Assembly (NCBI RefSeq): GCF_000373785.1
Contig: NZ_KB892379.1
Span: 211,916-275,915 of the forward strand
Source: Erysipelothrix tonsillarum DSM 14972
GTDB lineage: Bacteria; Bacillota_I; Bacilli_A; Erysipelotrichales; Erysipelotrichaceae
Length of the DNA: 64,000 nucleotides
Reading direction: 5' to 3'
Shown here one piece after another: positions 43,701 to 50,410 of the stretch. Every line of letters starts with the position of its first letter. Position 1 is the stretch's first letter. A program made the translations under genes and the position numbers. The notes under the pieces were generated by a model. It did not search any database and was not told the DNA's origin. It was given only the letters and a program-made list of their open reading frames with translations.

Positions 43701-45454
43701 AATCCGAAGAAGCTACGATTGCGGATGTGAATGATAAAGGTTTGGTTACCGGAATTGAACCGGGTGCTACATTTATTGTGATAAAAGATAAAAATGATAT
43801 TGATCTTGTTGCCCTTATTGAAGTCTTTAAAGAAGAAGAACTAGAAATTCAAATGAAAGAAGGGGAAAAACGTCAACTTACCCCTTATAAACTTGACGGT
43901 AAGCTAACCTTTGATTCTGATGCACCCCATATTGTTTCAGCGCGCGATACGGGTGAAATTGAAGCGCATCAAAAAGGGAAAGCAAACATTCTTGTTCAAA
44001 ACGCTTATGAAAAAGTAACCTACAGTGTTGAGGTCGTTGATCAACCTAAATATAAACCAACACTTTCCTTTGAACAATCCCGCTATGAAATAAACTCAGG
44101 TGACGTGATAACACCACGTCTTATTATTTCAAATAATGACCCAAATAATCCGCAAGTGGTAACCCGTTTACTAACAAGTAATGAAGAGCATGTTAGTGTA
44201 GCGGGACTTAAATTTACTGGCGAACACGCTGGAGAAGCTGCTGTAATTGCAGAGTTAAAAAATGGAGCCCGTGCAGTTACGAAAGTGAAAGTAGGGGGCT
44301 TAGATACTAAAAAACTAGATATCCTTATAAGCCAAGCAAGCAACCTTGTTGCAGAGGATTATACGAAAACATCCATGACATCGGTTACTACCGTTCTTGG
44401 AGAAGCTAAAGCACTTCGAAAACAGAAAGGTGCAGATCAGTCACAAATTGATGCGATGACCGAAAAACTCAAAAAAGCACTTGATAGCTTGGTAGCGGTA
44501 ATTAAAAACCTTCCCAAGACAATGGAAGTTGAAGTAGGAAGTACGTTTAAGTTAAGTCCAAAACCAGCGCAAGGCAAGTGGGTTTGGGATGATTCCTATC
44601 TCGAAGGAACCCTTCAAAATAATGATCAAGATATGTTATTTAAAGGTATAAAAGAAGGTCAAACCGATGTCCGTTATCGTACAAAAGATGGTGAGGAACA
44701 AACTGTTACGGTTACCGTAAAGGCCAAGCCAAAACCTGTTGAAATAGATCCTATTGTACCGGAGAAACCGAAAGATCCTGTTGACCCTGTAGTGCCAGAG
44801 AAACCGAAAGATCCCGTTGACCCTGTAGTGCCAGAGAAACCGAAAGATCCTGTTGACCCTGTAGTGCCGGAAAAACCGAAAGATCCTGTTGACCCTGTAG
44901 TGCCAGAGAAACCGAAAGATCCTGTTGACCCTGTAGTGCCAGAGAAACCGAAAGATCCTGTTGATCCTGTAGTGCCGGAGAAGCCGAAAGATCCTGTTGA
45001 TCCTGTAGTACCGGAGAAACCGAAAGATCCCGTTGATCCTGTAGTACCGGTACCGGAGAAGCCGAAAGATCCTGTTGATCCTGTAGTGCCGGAGAAGCCG
45101 AAAGATCCTGTTGACCCTGTAGTACCGGAGAAACCGAAAGATCCCGTTGACCCTATAGTGCCGGAAAAACCAAAAGACCCTGTGATACCAGAAAAACCTA
45201 AAAAACCGATTGATGGGGGTGCTAAGCCCATTATCAATAAACCGGTTATAAAACAACCGATTGTCGCTCCAAAAGAGCCTGTGACAACCCATCCAGAACA
45301 AGTAGTGGATCAAAAACCTGTGATTCAATTTAGTGGTGTGGCCAGCGAGGCACTCCCTAAAACGGGTGTTTCACACCAATATCGTGGATTTACGCTACTT
45401 GGCATAGGGATTATGTTACGTGTTATTAATGATAAGAAGAACCGGTTAAAATAA
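40724..45454 (+). CDS. LPXTG-anchored subtilisin-like serine protease with proline-rich repeats
   Basis: Cell-wall protease of 1576 residues. Signal peptide about 1-27, then a propeptide-like region, then a peptidase S8 domain with catalytic D204 (VLDTGLDTGHP), H282 (HGTHVAGTVAG) and S481 (GTSMATPHVAGAS). C5a-peptidase-like beta domains follow, a Big_2-like domain near 970-1030, and a wall-spanning stalk of 12 copies of VPEKPKDPVDPV (about 1345-1490). The sortase motif LPKTG is at 1544-1548, followed by a short membrane segment and a basic tail. Residues between the H and S of the triad show no obvious inserted PA domain. Probably a surface virulence-type protease. Confidence 0.93.
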   Translation: MKKRFKKWMPLVLSLLLVITTGTSIRANDDGTLAEMTPMDDVSVVQTLMNDDEIEEEPIAVASDRSEPVDIIVELEARPILDYENEISQVGSIGDFSETKQAQDIEADLIQSHETIVEKIAETIQKDVEVESNFTRVMNGFSLKASLDDLALIKDIEGVKSAFVSQTYQIPEPQMVDSNRTIGADTIWTQSHYKGENIVVAVLDTGLDTGHPAFAVAPTQSRVNKQRIQSVLNNKKLKASANTPGLTADHVYINAKVPFVYDYADKDSIVDPSAHNYGKLAHGTHVAGTVAGKDNADFRGVAPEAQLMIFKVFSDNGGGASDVSLVSALEDCVYLGVDVINMSLGSDAGYMHDAYKPTNDMYNRIRDNGIVLDVAAGNAMSSSEKNLYGNDLTLASDPDHGIVGSPSTYASPISVASVNNTKYRPGDKTIDPTQVTLSSFSSIGTTPNISIKPEISAPGAWIRSAMPRLNGQNYDEMSGTSMATPHVAGASALMKQYLNDKFGALTNIQKMELTNNLLMSTAHPIVQKDGAPQPVRKQGSGMMDINAAVKTPVYLSVDPKQTHDGSNRPKIELGDDQQKTGNYTLKFKITNIGNKTETYQITEKVSVPVIKRSMMEDHREYAFMTDDNRTADMNRSGPTSVTVKPNETKDISITVQLTQTEKNRLNQEFENGTYVEGFIQLSHASNPQVSIPFLAFYGDWERAPIFDHAAEYEMGVRASNYAHRYLSEKMTMGGNIFDRRLVHTNPSRFVLSPNGDGLYDKLTGINLGQLRNVEKMTMQITNKQTKQLVMREERPNIRKTFYNNNYGKQVPNILFWPFSTFTGLDQQKNPLPEGRYEIKISADLGYRPGVDQEIVHIVHIDTTKPVVPQDKIKFTEKNGKVMLHVESSDNTFLTQTALYPIYNGEVQVNRPLKKQYTPYDLVSRHAFDVDVTNLKGQEVMISAVDAGMLETNYKTTVPGTPSPRLKVDEFKIKVGEQVQLEPENFKWKEPTFESEEATIADVNDKGLVTGIEPGATFIVIKDKNDIDLVALIEVFKEEELEIQMKEGEKRQLTPYKLDGKLTFDSDAPHIVSARDTGEIEAHQKGKANILVQNAYEKVTYSVEVVDQPKYKPTLSFEQSRYEINSGDVITPRLIISNNDPNNPQVVTRLLTSNEEHVSVAGLKFTGEHAGEAAVIAELKNGARAVTKVKVGGLDTKKLDILISQASNLVAEDYTKTSMTSVTTVLGEAKALRKQKGADQSQIDAMTEKLKKALDSLVAVIKNLPKTMEVEVGSTFKLSPKPAQGKWVWDDSYLEGTLQNNDQDMLFKGIKEGQTDVRYRTKDGEEQTVTVTVKAKPKPVEIDPIVPEKPKDPVDPVVPEKPKDPVDPVVPEKPKDPVDPVVPEKPKDPVDPVVPEKPKDPVDPVVPEKPKDPVDPVVPEKPKDPVDPVVPEKPKDPVDPVVPVPEKPKDPVDPVVPEKPKDPVDPVVPEKPKDPVDPIVPEKPKDPVIPEKPKKPIDGGAKPIINKPVIKQPIVAPKEPVTTHPEQVVDQKPVIQFSGVASEALPKTGVSHQYRGFTLLGIGIMLRVINDKKNRLK
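44756..45214 (+). repeat. In-frame tandem repeat of 36 bases in the protease gene
   Basis: Eleven full units encoding VPEKPKDPVDPV, a truncated twelfth and a degenerate thirteenth. The ninth unit has a six-base duplication (GTACCG, adding Val-Pro). Units differ at third positions (ccg/cca, gac/gat, gtg/gta), so the array is not a very recent expansion throughout. Repeat number is likely to vary between strains. Confidence 0.95.
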
Positions 45455-45458
45455 TATT

Positions 45459-45491
45459 GAGGAAAGGGGAGTGATCCCTTTTCCTCTTTTT
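45459..45491 (+). terminator. Intrinsic terminator after the protease gene
   Basis: GAGGAAAGGG ... CCCTTTTCCTC with one bulged T, followed by TTTTT. Confidence 0.85.
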
Positions 45492-45588
45492 ATAAAAATT
45501 TACAATAAATTCATTACAAGGAGACGACAATATGTTATTCTAAACATAGTCTGTCAAAGACATAATATAAAAATAGGAGGACTCTAAT

Positions 45589-46437
45589 TTGATTGAGTTA
45601 TTAAAAGTTATAATCCTCGGTATTGTTGAAGGAATTACAGAATGGTTGCCAATTAGTAGTACTGGTCATATGATTCTGGTTGATGAATTCCTAAAACTGA
45701 ATGCACGTCCTGAATTTAAATCAATGTTTTTTGTTGTAATTCAATTGGGTGCTATTCTTGCCGTTGTAGTGATCTATTGGAATAAACTGTTCCCATTTAA
45801 GAAAAACAAGCAGGGTAAAGTAACTGTAGAAAAAGATATTATTAACATGTGGTTAAAAATTATCGTTGCTTGCATCCCAGCAGGGATTGTGGGTGTGCTC
45901 TTTGATGATTGGATTGATGCGCATCTTTATAATCCAACCGTAGTAGCAATTATGTTAATCTTATTCGGTGTGATTTTCATTGTTGTTGAAAACCGTAATA
46001 AGAATACGAAACCCAAAATTACTAAGATTTCAGAAATTACATATCAAACAGCCTTTATCATTGGACTATTCCAACTTATTGCTGCAGTATTTCCTGGGAC
46101 ATCACGATCAGGAGCTACAATTGTTGGTGCATTGATTATTGGTGTATCACGCATTGTTGCGACGGAGTTTACCTTCTTCCTCGCTGTGCCTGTTATGTTT
46201 GGAGCCAGCATTTTGAAATTAGCAAAATTCTTTATTAAAGGAAATGGATTTATGTTCTCGGAGTTTGCTTTATTGATGGTGGGGATGATTGTATCCTTCA
46301 TTGTTTCTGTATTTGCAATCCGCTTCTTATTGAACTATCTTAAGAAGAATGATTTCAAAGCCTTTGGTGTTTACCGAATTGTTCTAGGGATTATTGTGTT
46401 ATTATTCTTCTATGTAATCCGACCAATGTTATTCTAA
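45589..46437 (+). CDS. uppP: Undecaprenyl-diphosphatase
   Basis: Recycles undecaprenyl pyrophosphate for cell-wall synthesis; also known as BacA, conferring bacitracin tolerance. Integral membrane protein of 282 residues with about eight helices. Active-site motifs are GIVEGITEWLPISSTGH at the N-terminus and PGTSRSGATI in the second half. TTG start with AGGAGG eight bases upstream. Monocistronic. Confidence 0.95.
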   Translation: MIELLKVIILGIVEGITEWLPISSTGHMILVDEFLKLNARPEFKSMFFVVIQLGAILAVVVIYWNKLFPFKKNKQGKVTVEKDIINMWLKIIVACIPAGIVGVLFDDWIDAHLYNPTVVAIMLILFGVIFIVVENRNKNTKPKITKISEITYQTAFIIGLFQLIAAVFPGTSRSGATIVGALIIGVSRIVATEFTFFLAVPVMFGASILKLAKFFIKGNGFMFSEFALLMVGMIVSFIVSVFAIRFLLNYLKKNDFKAFGVYRIVLGIIVLLFFYVIRPMLF

Positions 46438-46460
46438 AAGGAGCGAAAGCTTCTTTTTTT
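46438..46460 (+). terminator. Intrinsic terminator after uppP
   Basis: AAGGAGC-GAAA-GCTTCTT with one G-U pair and a long T-run. Confidence 0.85.
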
Positions 46461-46542
46461 TACAAATCACAAGACAACACACAGTTTTATTGAAAACTAT
46501 ATGCTAGAATATATTTATAAGAAATGAGGAAGGACTATCGAC

Positions 46543-47136
46543 ATGAAAAAATTCATATGTATTTGTTTGATCTTAGGAATCGTTACTGGGTGCGCGGAAC
46601 GTAGCCAAAAAACCGAACCTGCCCTAACCCATCCCAAAGATAAAGAGGTTCATAAACTACCTCCAGTCAAACCTGATACAGAAAAAACCGATCCTGCTCC
46701 CGATTTGTCATTTGTAGATGCTATCGATTTCTATTTTTCTTTACATGATGATAATTCAATTATTATGGAGATAGCATATCGACCTCTTCATGATGAAGGG
46801 ATTTATGAAGTCAAAGCAGCAGTTGAAGATAATGAAGTTGAAATCATGTTTGATGCGAACCATGCCATCATTTCTGAGACGAATGAGTACCTCGATCGTG
46901 GTGACCTCATCGAAGTTGAACGTGATGGGTTTACACGTGATGATGTTTTGGAATTGATTCCTGTACAGGATGCAATCAGTAAGGCTCTTGAAACAAAGCC
47001 TGGACAGTTTGTTGAAGTGGAATTACAGAAGAAACATAACGTTTTTGTTTATGAGATTGAAATCAATGGTGAAGGTCATAAATCCTTTGATGTCAAAATT
47101 GATGCAAAGACCGCAAAGGTACTGAAAGTCGATTAA
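46543..47136 (+). CDS. PepSY-domain lipoprotein
   Basis: Surface lipoprotein of 197 residues with signal MKKFICICLILGIV and lipobox VTGC. A charged proline-rich linker follows, then two PepSY-like units (about 60-115 and 125-197), the second reading YEIEINGEGHKSFDVKIDAKT. PepSY domains are thought to inhibit or modulate proteases; a link to the nearby LPXTG protease is possible but not shown. GAGGAAGG precedes the ATG. Monocistronic. Confidence 0.85.
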   Translation: MKKFICICLILGIVTGCAERSQKTEPALTHPKDKEVHKLPPVKPDTEKTDPAPDLSFVDAIDFYFSLHDDNSIIMEIAYRPLHDEGIYEVKAAVEDNEVEIMFDANHAIISETNEYLDRGDLIEVERDGFTRDDVLELIPVQDAISKALETKPGQFVEVELQKKHNVFVYEIEINGEGHKSFDVKIDAKTAKVLKVD

Positions 47137-47167
47137 GAGCTAATATCAATTAGCTCTTCTTTTTTTT
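47135..47167 (+). terminator. Intrinsic terminator after the PepSY lipoprotein
   Basis: AAGAGCTAAT-ATCA-ATTAGCTCTT followed by a T-run. Confidence 0.92.
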
Positions 47168-47178
47168 GAAGGAGGCCT

Positions 47179-47706
47179 ATGAAAAAAATTAAATTATTTA
47201 TTGCTATGAGTTTGGATGGTTATATTGCGGATGCATCAGGTGAAATTCAGTGGCTGGATTCGTATAATTCTGTAACAGATGACTCATATCAATTATTTTA
47301 TGAAACCATTGACACTGTGATTATGGGTAGCAAAACGTATCAACAAATCACTGAGGTGCTTTCCCCGGAAAGTTATCCCTATAGTGATGCAGAGACGTAC
47401 GTCTTCTCTACAAGGCATCTTGAACCTCAAGAACGGGTAACAATCGTGAATCAACCTGTTGATTCCTTTGTATCCTCATTAAAAGAAATGCCGGGCAAAG
47501 ATATTTGGATTGTAGGTGGAGCAGCTATCGTGGAACCATTGGTGAAAGCAAATCTTATTGATGAATATTGGATTGCGGTGGCGCCAGTGTTATTGGGTGA
47601 TGGTATTCCTTTATTTTCAAAAATGGATTTCGTACAAACGTTGGTTCCAATGAGTGCTGAGCACATTGGTCAACTGGTGTATTTAAAATATCAAAAGCGC
47701 AAATAA
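47179..47706 (+). CDS. DHFR-like reductase (RibD C-terminal family, YyaP-like)
   Basis: Cytosolic NADPH-dependent reductase fold of 175 residues. Characteristic parts are the N-terminal FIAMSLDGYIAD, MGSKTYQ, and WIVGGAAIVEPL, which is the nucleotide-binding glycine motif. Proteins of this class are often annotated as dihydrofolate reductase-like but their substrate is usually unknown. GGAGG precedes the ATG. The terminator stem begins inside its last codons. Confidence 0.88.
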   Translation: MKKIKLFIAMSLDGYIADASGEIQWLDSYNSVTDDSYQLFYETIDTVIMGSKTYQQITEVLSPESYPYSDAETYVFSTRHLEPQERVTIVNQPVDSFVSSLKEMPGKDIWIVGGAAIVEPLVKANLIDEYWIAVAPVLLGDGIPLFSKMDFVQTLVPMSAEHIGQLVYLKYQKRK

Positions 47707-47719
47707 TTGCGCTTTTTTT
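47694..47719 (+). terminator. Intrinsic terminator after the reductase gene
   Basis: AAAGCGCAA-ATAA-TTGCGCTTT followed by TTTT. Confidence 0.92.
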
Positions 47720-47781
47720 GTTGCGATACTACGCAATCGAATTCATTATGAAATAAGTGTGAAAAATGAGCGCGATAGTCC

Positions 47782-47810
47782 TTGACTTGTATACATGTCA
47801 GTTGTATTAT
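47782..47810 (+). promoter_or_regulatory. Promoter and operator of the TetR-type gene
   Basis: TTGACT, 17 bases, TATTAT. Inside, GACTTGTATACATGTC (47784-47799) is a 16-base palindrome with a single mismatched pair, well placed for autorepression by the encoded regulator. Confidence 0.72.
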
Positions 47811-47847
47811 AAGTGGAATGACACACATATGTCGCAAAGAGGTTATG

Positions 47848-48381
47848 ATGAAACAACAAGAAATTATTAGAAGAACTGTCCCATTTATAATTATGAATCC
47901 CACTGCTACGGTTAATGATATTGCAAAGAATGCAGGGATAAGCCGTGCGACATTTCATCGTACGTTTACGGGACGTGATGAATTGTACGATGTAATGGCT
48001 CGAGCATGCATTGAAGAAATTGACACAGCGCTTAAAGGTCTTGAACGAAAGTTGGATTTGTTTGAATCCCTTAAAGATATTGTCCATGTTTTGATCGAAT
48101 TAGGTGACCGGGTATATTTTTTATACTATTATCCTGATGGATTGAATTCAGAAGCATTAAGACAGGACTGTCATGCAATTCTCAAACCACTGTACACGGT
48201 AGTATTAAAAATGTATAAAAAGAAAATGTTAAATCAAAATGTGAATGAAGGATGGATTATCAATACCATCAATAATTATGTTTCGATTGCTTGGGTTCAG
48301 GTGTATGTGGGTAATGTTACGCTTGAAGAAGCGGTAGATAATACGATGCAAATGTTACTTCATGGTATTGTTGCGTATTAA
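47848..48381 (+). CDS. TetR-family transcriptional regulator
   Basis: DNA-binding repressor of 177 residues. The N-terminal helix-turn-helix region reads ATVNDIAKNAGISRATFHRTF, followed by GRDELYDVM as in other TetR proteins; the C-terminal ligand domain is helical. ATG at 47848 is preferred to 47845 by spacing from AGAGG. A palindrome in its promoter suggests autorepression. It is convergent with the membrane-protein gene, so its target beyond itself is unclear. Confidence 0.87.
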   Translation: MKQQEIIRRTVPFIIMNPTATVNDIAKNAGISRATFHRTFTGRDELYDVMARACIEEIDTALKGLERKLDLFESLKDIVHVLIELGDRVYFLYYYPDGLNSEALRQDCHAILKPLYTVVLKMYKKKMLNQNVNEGWIINTINNYVSIAWVQVYVGNVTLEEAVDNTMQMLLHGIVAY

Positions 48382-48422
48382 AAAAACGTCTTAACGAGAT
48401 AATGTCGCTAAGACGTTTTTTT
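48381..48422. terminator. Bidirectional intrinsic terminator
   Basis: AAAAACGTCTTA ... TAAGACGTTTTT with an inner CG pair, flanked by A and T runs; shared by the TetR gene and the convergent FUSC-like gene, whose stop lies in the stem. Confidence 0.9.
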
Positions 48423-48947
48423 ATTTGAGACGGGAGGTGCTACTTCAGAACAGTTTTCTTCTTTAAGATTGATGTACTTATTAATAATTACAGAAATTAG
48501 AATTCCAAAAAGTGTTTCTAAAATCCGTCGTACCATATACTGAATCGCATCCCCTTGCGTTCCATTATGATTTAATAAGACGGCAAGGACTAAAATCGCA
48601 GACATGGATGTAGCATATTCACGAAGGTTGAGAATCTTACATAGGGTGAGATCAATCAGAAGCACCAGTACAATCAGTACTGTATAGAGCAAAGAATCAC
48701 TGGATATATTAAAATTGATGGTAACAATCAAAAAAAGGATTCCAATAACCCCTCCGAAGAGGGTTCCTAGAATCCGGTCATGTGAAGCTCGCACAGCATG
48801 TTTCGGAGACGATTTCATCATTAATACGGCAGTGATTGCGGCATAAAAGGGCGCGGGATATCCAATGAGCCATGCAGCTATTAAACAAATTGCGACAGCT
48901 AGGGTTGTTTTTAATATTCTTAAACCGGGTAAATATTTCGTGTCCAT
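48408..48947 (-). CDS. Aromatic acid exporter / FUSC-family membrane protein
   Basis: Membrane protein of 179 residues with about six helices arranged as the short ArAE/FUSC N-terminal module. Family-like features are YAAITAVLMMKSS followed by RASHDRILGTLFGGVIG. It lacks the large cytoplasmic domain of full-length exporters. The ATG at 48947 has AGGTG nearby upstream; in-frame codons up to 49001 have none. It may export aromatic or other organic acids. Convergent with the TetR gene and divergent from the agr region. Confidence 0.82.
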   Translation of the reverse strand: MDTKYLPGLRILKTTLAVAICLIAAWLIGYPAPFYAAITAVLMMKSSPKHAVRASHDRILGTLFGGVIGILFLIVTINFNISSDSLLYTVLIVLVLLIDLTLCKILNLREYATSMSAILVLAVLLNHNGTQGDAIQYMVRRILETLFGILISVIINKYINLKEENCSEVAPPVSNKKTS

Positions 48948-49108
48948 AAGGCACCTCGATTTTCTATACATCATAAAAATACAAAATATACTCAATTTCA
49001 TACAAATTATACATAAAATATCAATTTATGTCATTCTTCCGTTAATATAGGTTTGCATAACATTACAAAAAAAAATCATAACCTTCTTTGTATGTATGCA
49101 GCACAAAC

Positions 49109-49330
49109 TATAATAAAGGTTCATCAGTGTGTGATGAGCCATGTGCACCATCTTTGGTGAGACTACTGCTTTTCGATGAAGTTAAGTAACATTTGAGAAA
49201 TACCAAACGGAGATGAACACACTTCGTAGTTCTTATTTAGGTATGGTGGGATATTCTAAATAATTTCGGTATCTCGTAAATCATTATATCGCACATAATG
49301 CATTTATGCGCTTGAGTATACATGACCATA
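49109..49330 (+). ncRNA. Putative structured non-coding RNA or long leader upstream of agrD
   Basis: A TATAAT at 49109-49114 is followed by a stretch without a credible ORF but with strong local structure. Examples are GGTTCATCA-GTGTG-TGATGAGCC (nine pairs with one G-U), CACCA-TCTT-TGGTG, a possible long-range GAGA..TACC/GGTATCTC pairing, and an imperfect hairpin around 49290-49311. No -35 close to consensus and no terminator with a T-run were found, so its ends are undefined. It could be an independent RNA, analogous in position to RNAIII of staphylococcal agr, or part of a long agrD leader. No known RNA family was recognised. Confidence 0.4.
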
Positions 49331-49355
49331 TAGGCAAGCGTTGTTACTTCAGTTA

Positions 49356-49393
49356 TCATTCTAACGAATGACGATATGTTTGCGAATTATAAT
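49356..49393 (+). promoter_or_regulatory. Candidate regulated promoter of agrD
   Basis: A perfect TATAAT at 49388-49393 has no consensus -35. Instead the inverted repeat TCATTC-TAAC-GAATGA (49356-49371) covers the -35 position, with LytTR-like half-sites (GCGTTGTTA, TCAGTTATC) just upstream. This is the layout expected for a promoter needing an activator such as the AgrA-like protein. Identification of the activator is inference. Confidence 0.5.
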
Positions 49394-49483
49394 AAGACGC
49401 AAACAAAGCACATCGTACCAAAATTTGTTTTGATCAAGGGGATGTGAAGCATTACAAAGATTTGGGGCGGAAGGAGGAGGCCA

Positions 49484-49594
49484 ATGAAAAAAATAGTTAA
49501 TCACGTTGTGCAAGGGTTACTGAAAATTTCAGACCAAGCAACAACATTATCACTATGGTCTTTCTATAAGCCAGAATTACCAAAGAAAAAATAA
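49484..49594 (+). CDS. agrD: AgrD-like autoinducing peptide precursor with a serine in place of cysteine
   Basis: Small ORF of 36 residues. An N-terminal amphipathic helix (MKKIVNHVVQGLLKIS) is followed by DQATTL-SLWSF-YKPELPKKK. The region aligns with cyclic peptide precursors such as clostridial CLWFT-HQPEEP: a five-residue ring (SLWSF), then a Pro-Glu tail. Ser23 replaces the usual Cys, predicting a lactone ring. AAGGAGGAGG gives a very strong ribosome site. A terminator follows at once, so agrD is its own transcript. It was recognised from motif and from neighbouring AgrA, AgrC and AgrB. Confidence 0.85.
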   Translation: MKKIVNHVVQGLLKISDQATTLSLWSFYKPELPKKK

Positions 49595-49595
49595 T

Positions 49596-49632
49596 AAAAA
49601 ACCTTGGTTAGTAACGGACCAAGGTTTTTTTA
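49596..49632 (+). terminator. Intrinsic terminator between agrD and agrA
   Basis: AAAAACCTTGGT-TAGTAACGG(A)-ACCAAGGTTTTT: 12-pair stem plus T-run, two bases after the agrD stop. Confidence 0.92.
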
Positions 49633-49690
49633 TGACTTCAATTTTAGGATTGGATTATGCTATAATTTATGCAAAGGAATGGTATGGCTT

Positions 49691-50410
49691 ATGATTAAAA
49701 TAGCAATTGTTGATGATGAACCTGTAATGCATGAGCGACTAAGAGATGTAGTGAATCAAACGCTCCTAAGTCGAGACATTGATTATCGCATTTTAGTCTT
49801 TGATAATGCTAACGATGTATTATCATGCATCAAAAAGACCAAACTTGATATTGTTTTATTGGATATCGAATTGGGTTCTCGAAATGGCGTTGAATTAGCA
49901 AAACGTCTTTCGCTCGATAGTCCAAGCACTGTGATTGTTTTTATCACTTCGTACGAAGGTTATATTAAGGATGCCTTTGGACTTAATGTGTACGACTATA
50001 TCCTAAAGCAAGAATTGGATTTACAACTGCCAGAAGCGCTAATTCAGCTTACAACGCGACTTACGCAGCGGGACAGTCTTGTATTTAAGTTCGATTCAGG
50101 GATTTTGAACTTAGAACTGGCTGAAATCGTCTATGCCCTGTATGAGAATCGTAATATTACGATTTTTACACAGGACGAATCGTATATTATGAAATCAACC
50201 AGTTTGACCAAAATTTATGAACGATTACCTGAGGCGATGTTTATCCAACCAAACAGTCGCTATATCGTGAATATGATGTATATTCAAGAAATGCGAAAAG
50301 GTATTATCAAATTAAAGGGATATGACGATGTGATTGAAGTATCACGGGGACAGTTTAAAAATTTATATCAAAATTACTTAGATTTTTTGGTAGAAAGCGA
50401 GCGGCTTTAA
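49691..50410 (+). CDS. agrA: AgrA-like LytTR response regulator
   Basis: Response regulator of 239 residues. The receiver domain opens MIKIAIVDDEP, with phospho-acceptor D58 in VLLDIELGSRNG. A C-terminal LytTR DNA-binding domain (about 135-239) contains SLTKIYERLP and NSRYIVNM. The ATG at 49691 is the conserved family start, though its ribosome site (AAAGGA, 12 bases away) is weak; an ATG at 49679 is possible. TATAAT at 49661 probably drives it, without a good -35. Predicted to activate agrD and other targets. The kinase gene starts on the next base after its stop. Confidence 0.9.
   Translation: MIKIAIVDDEPVMHERLRDVVNQTLLSRDIDYRILVFDNANDVLSCIKKTKLDIVLLDIELGSRNGVELAKRLSLDSPSTVIVFITSYEGYIKDAFGLNVYDYILKQELDLQLPEALIQLTTRLTQRDSLVFKFDSGILNLELAEIVYALYENRNITIFTQDESYIMKSTSLTKIYERLPEAMFIQPNSRYIVNMMYIQEMRKGIIKLKGYDDVIEVSRGQFKNLYQNYLDFLVESERL

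Noticed and set aside
44756..45214. Regular repeat that might suggest a CRISPR array
   Set aside because: Units are directly adjacent with no spacers, and the repeat is in frame with a surface protein.
44636..45328. Long minus-strand frames with collagen-like or Tyr/Arg-rich repeats
   Set aside because: They are shadows of the 36-base coding repeat of the LPXTG subtilase on the plus strand and have no ribosome site of their own.
49109..49330. Possible 6S RNA, tmRNA, SRP RNA, T-box or known riboswitch upstream of agrD
   Set aside because: None of the diagnostic sequences of these RNAs could be found, and the 5' end folds locally instead of pairing with a 3' end as 6S RNA does.
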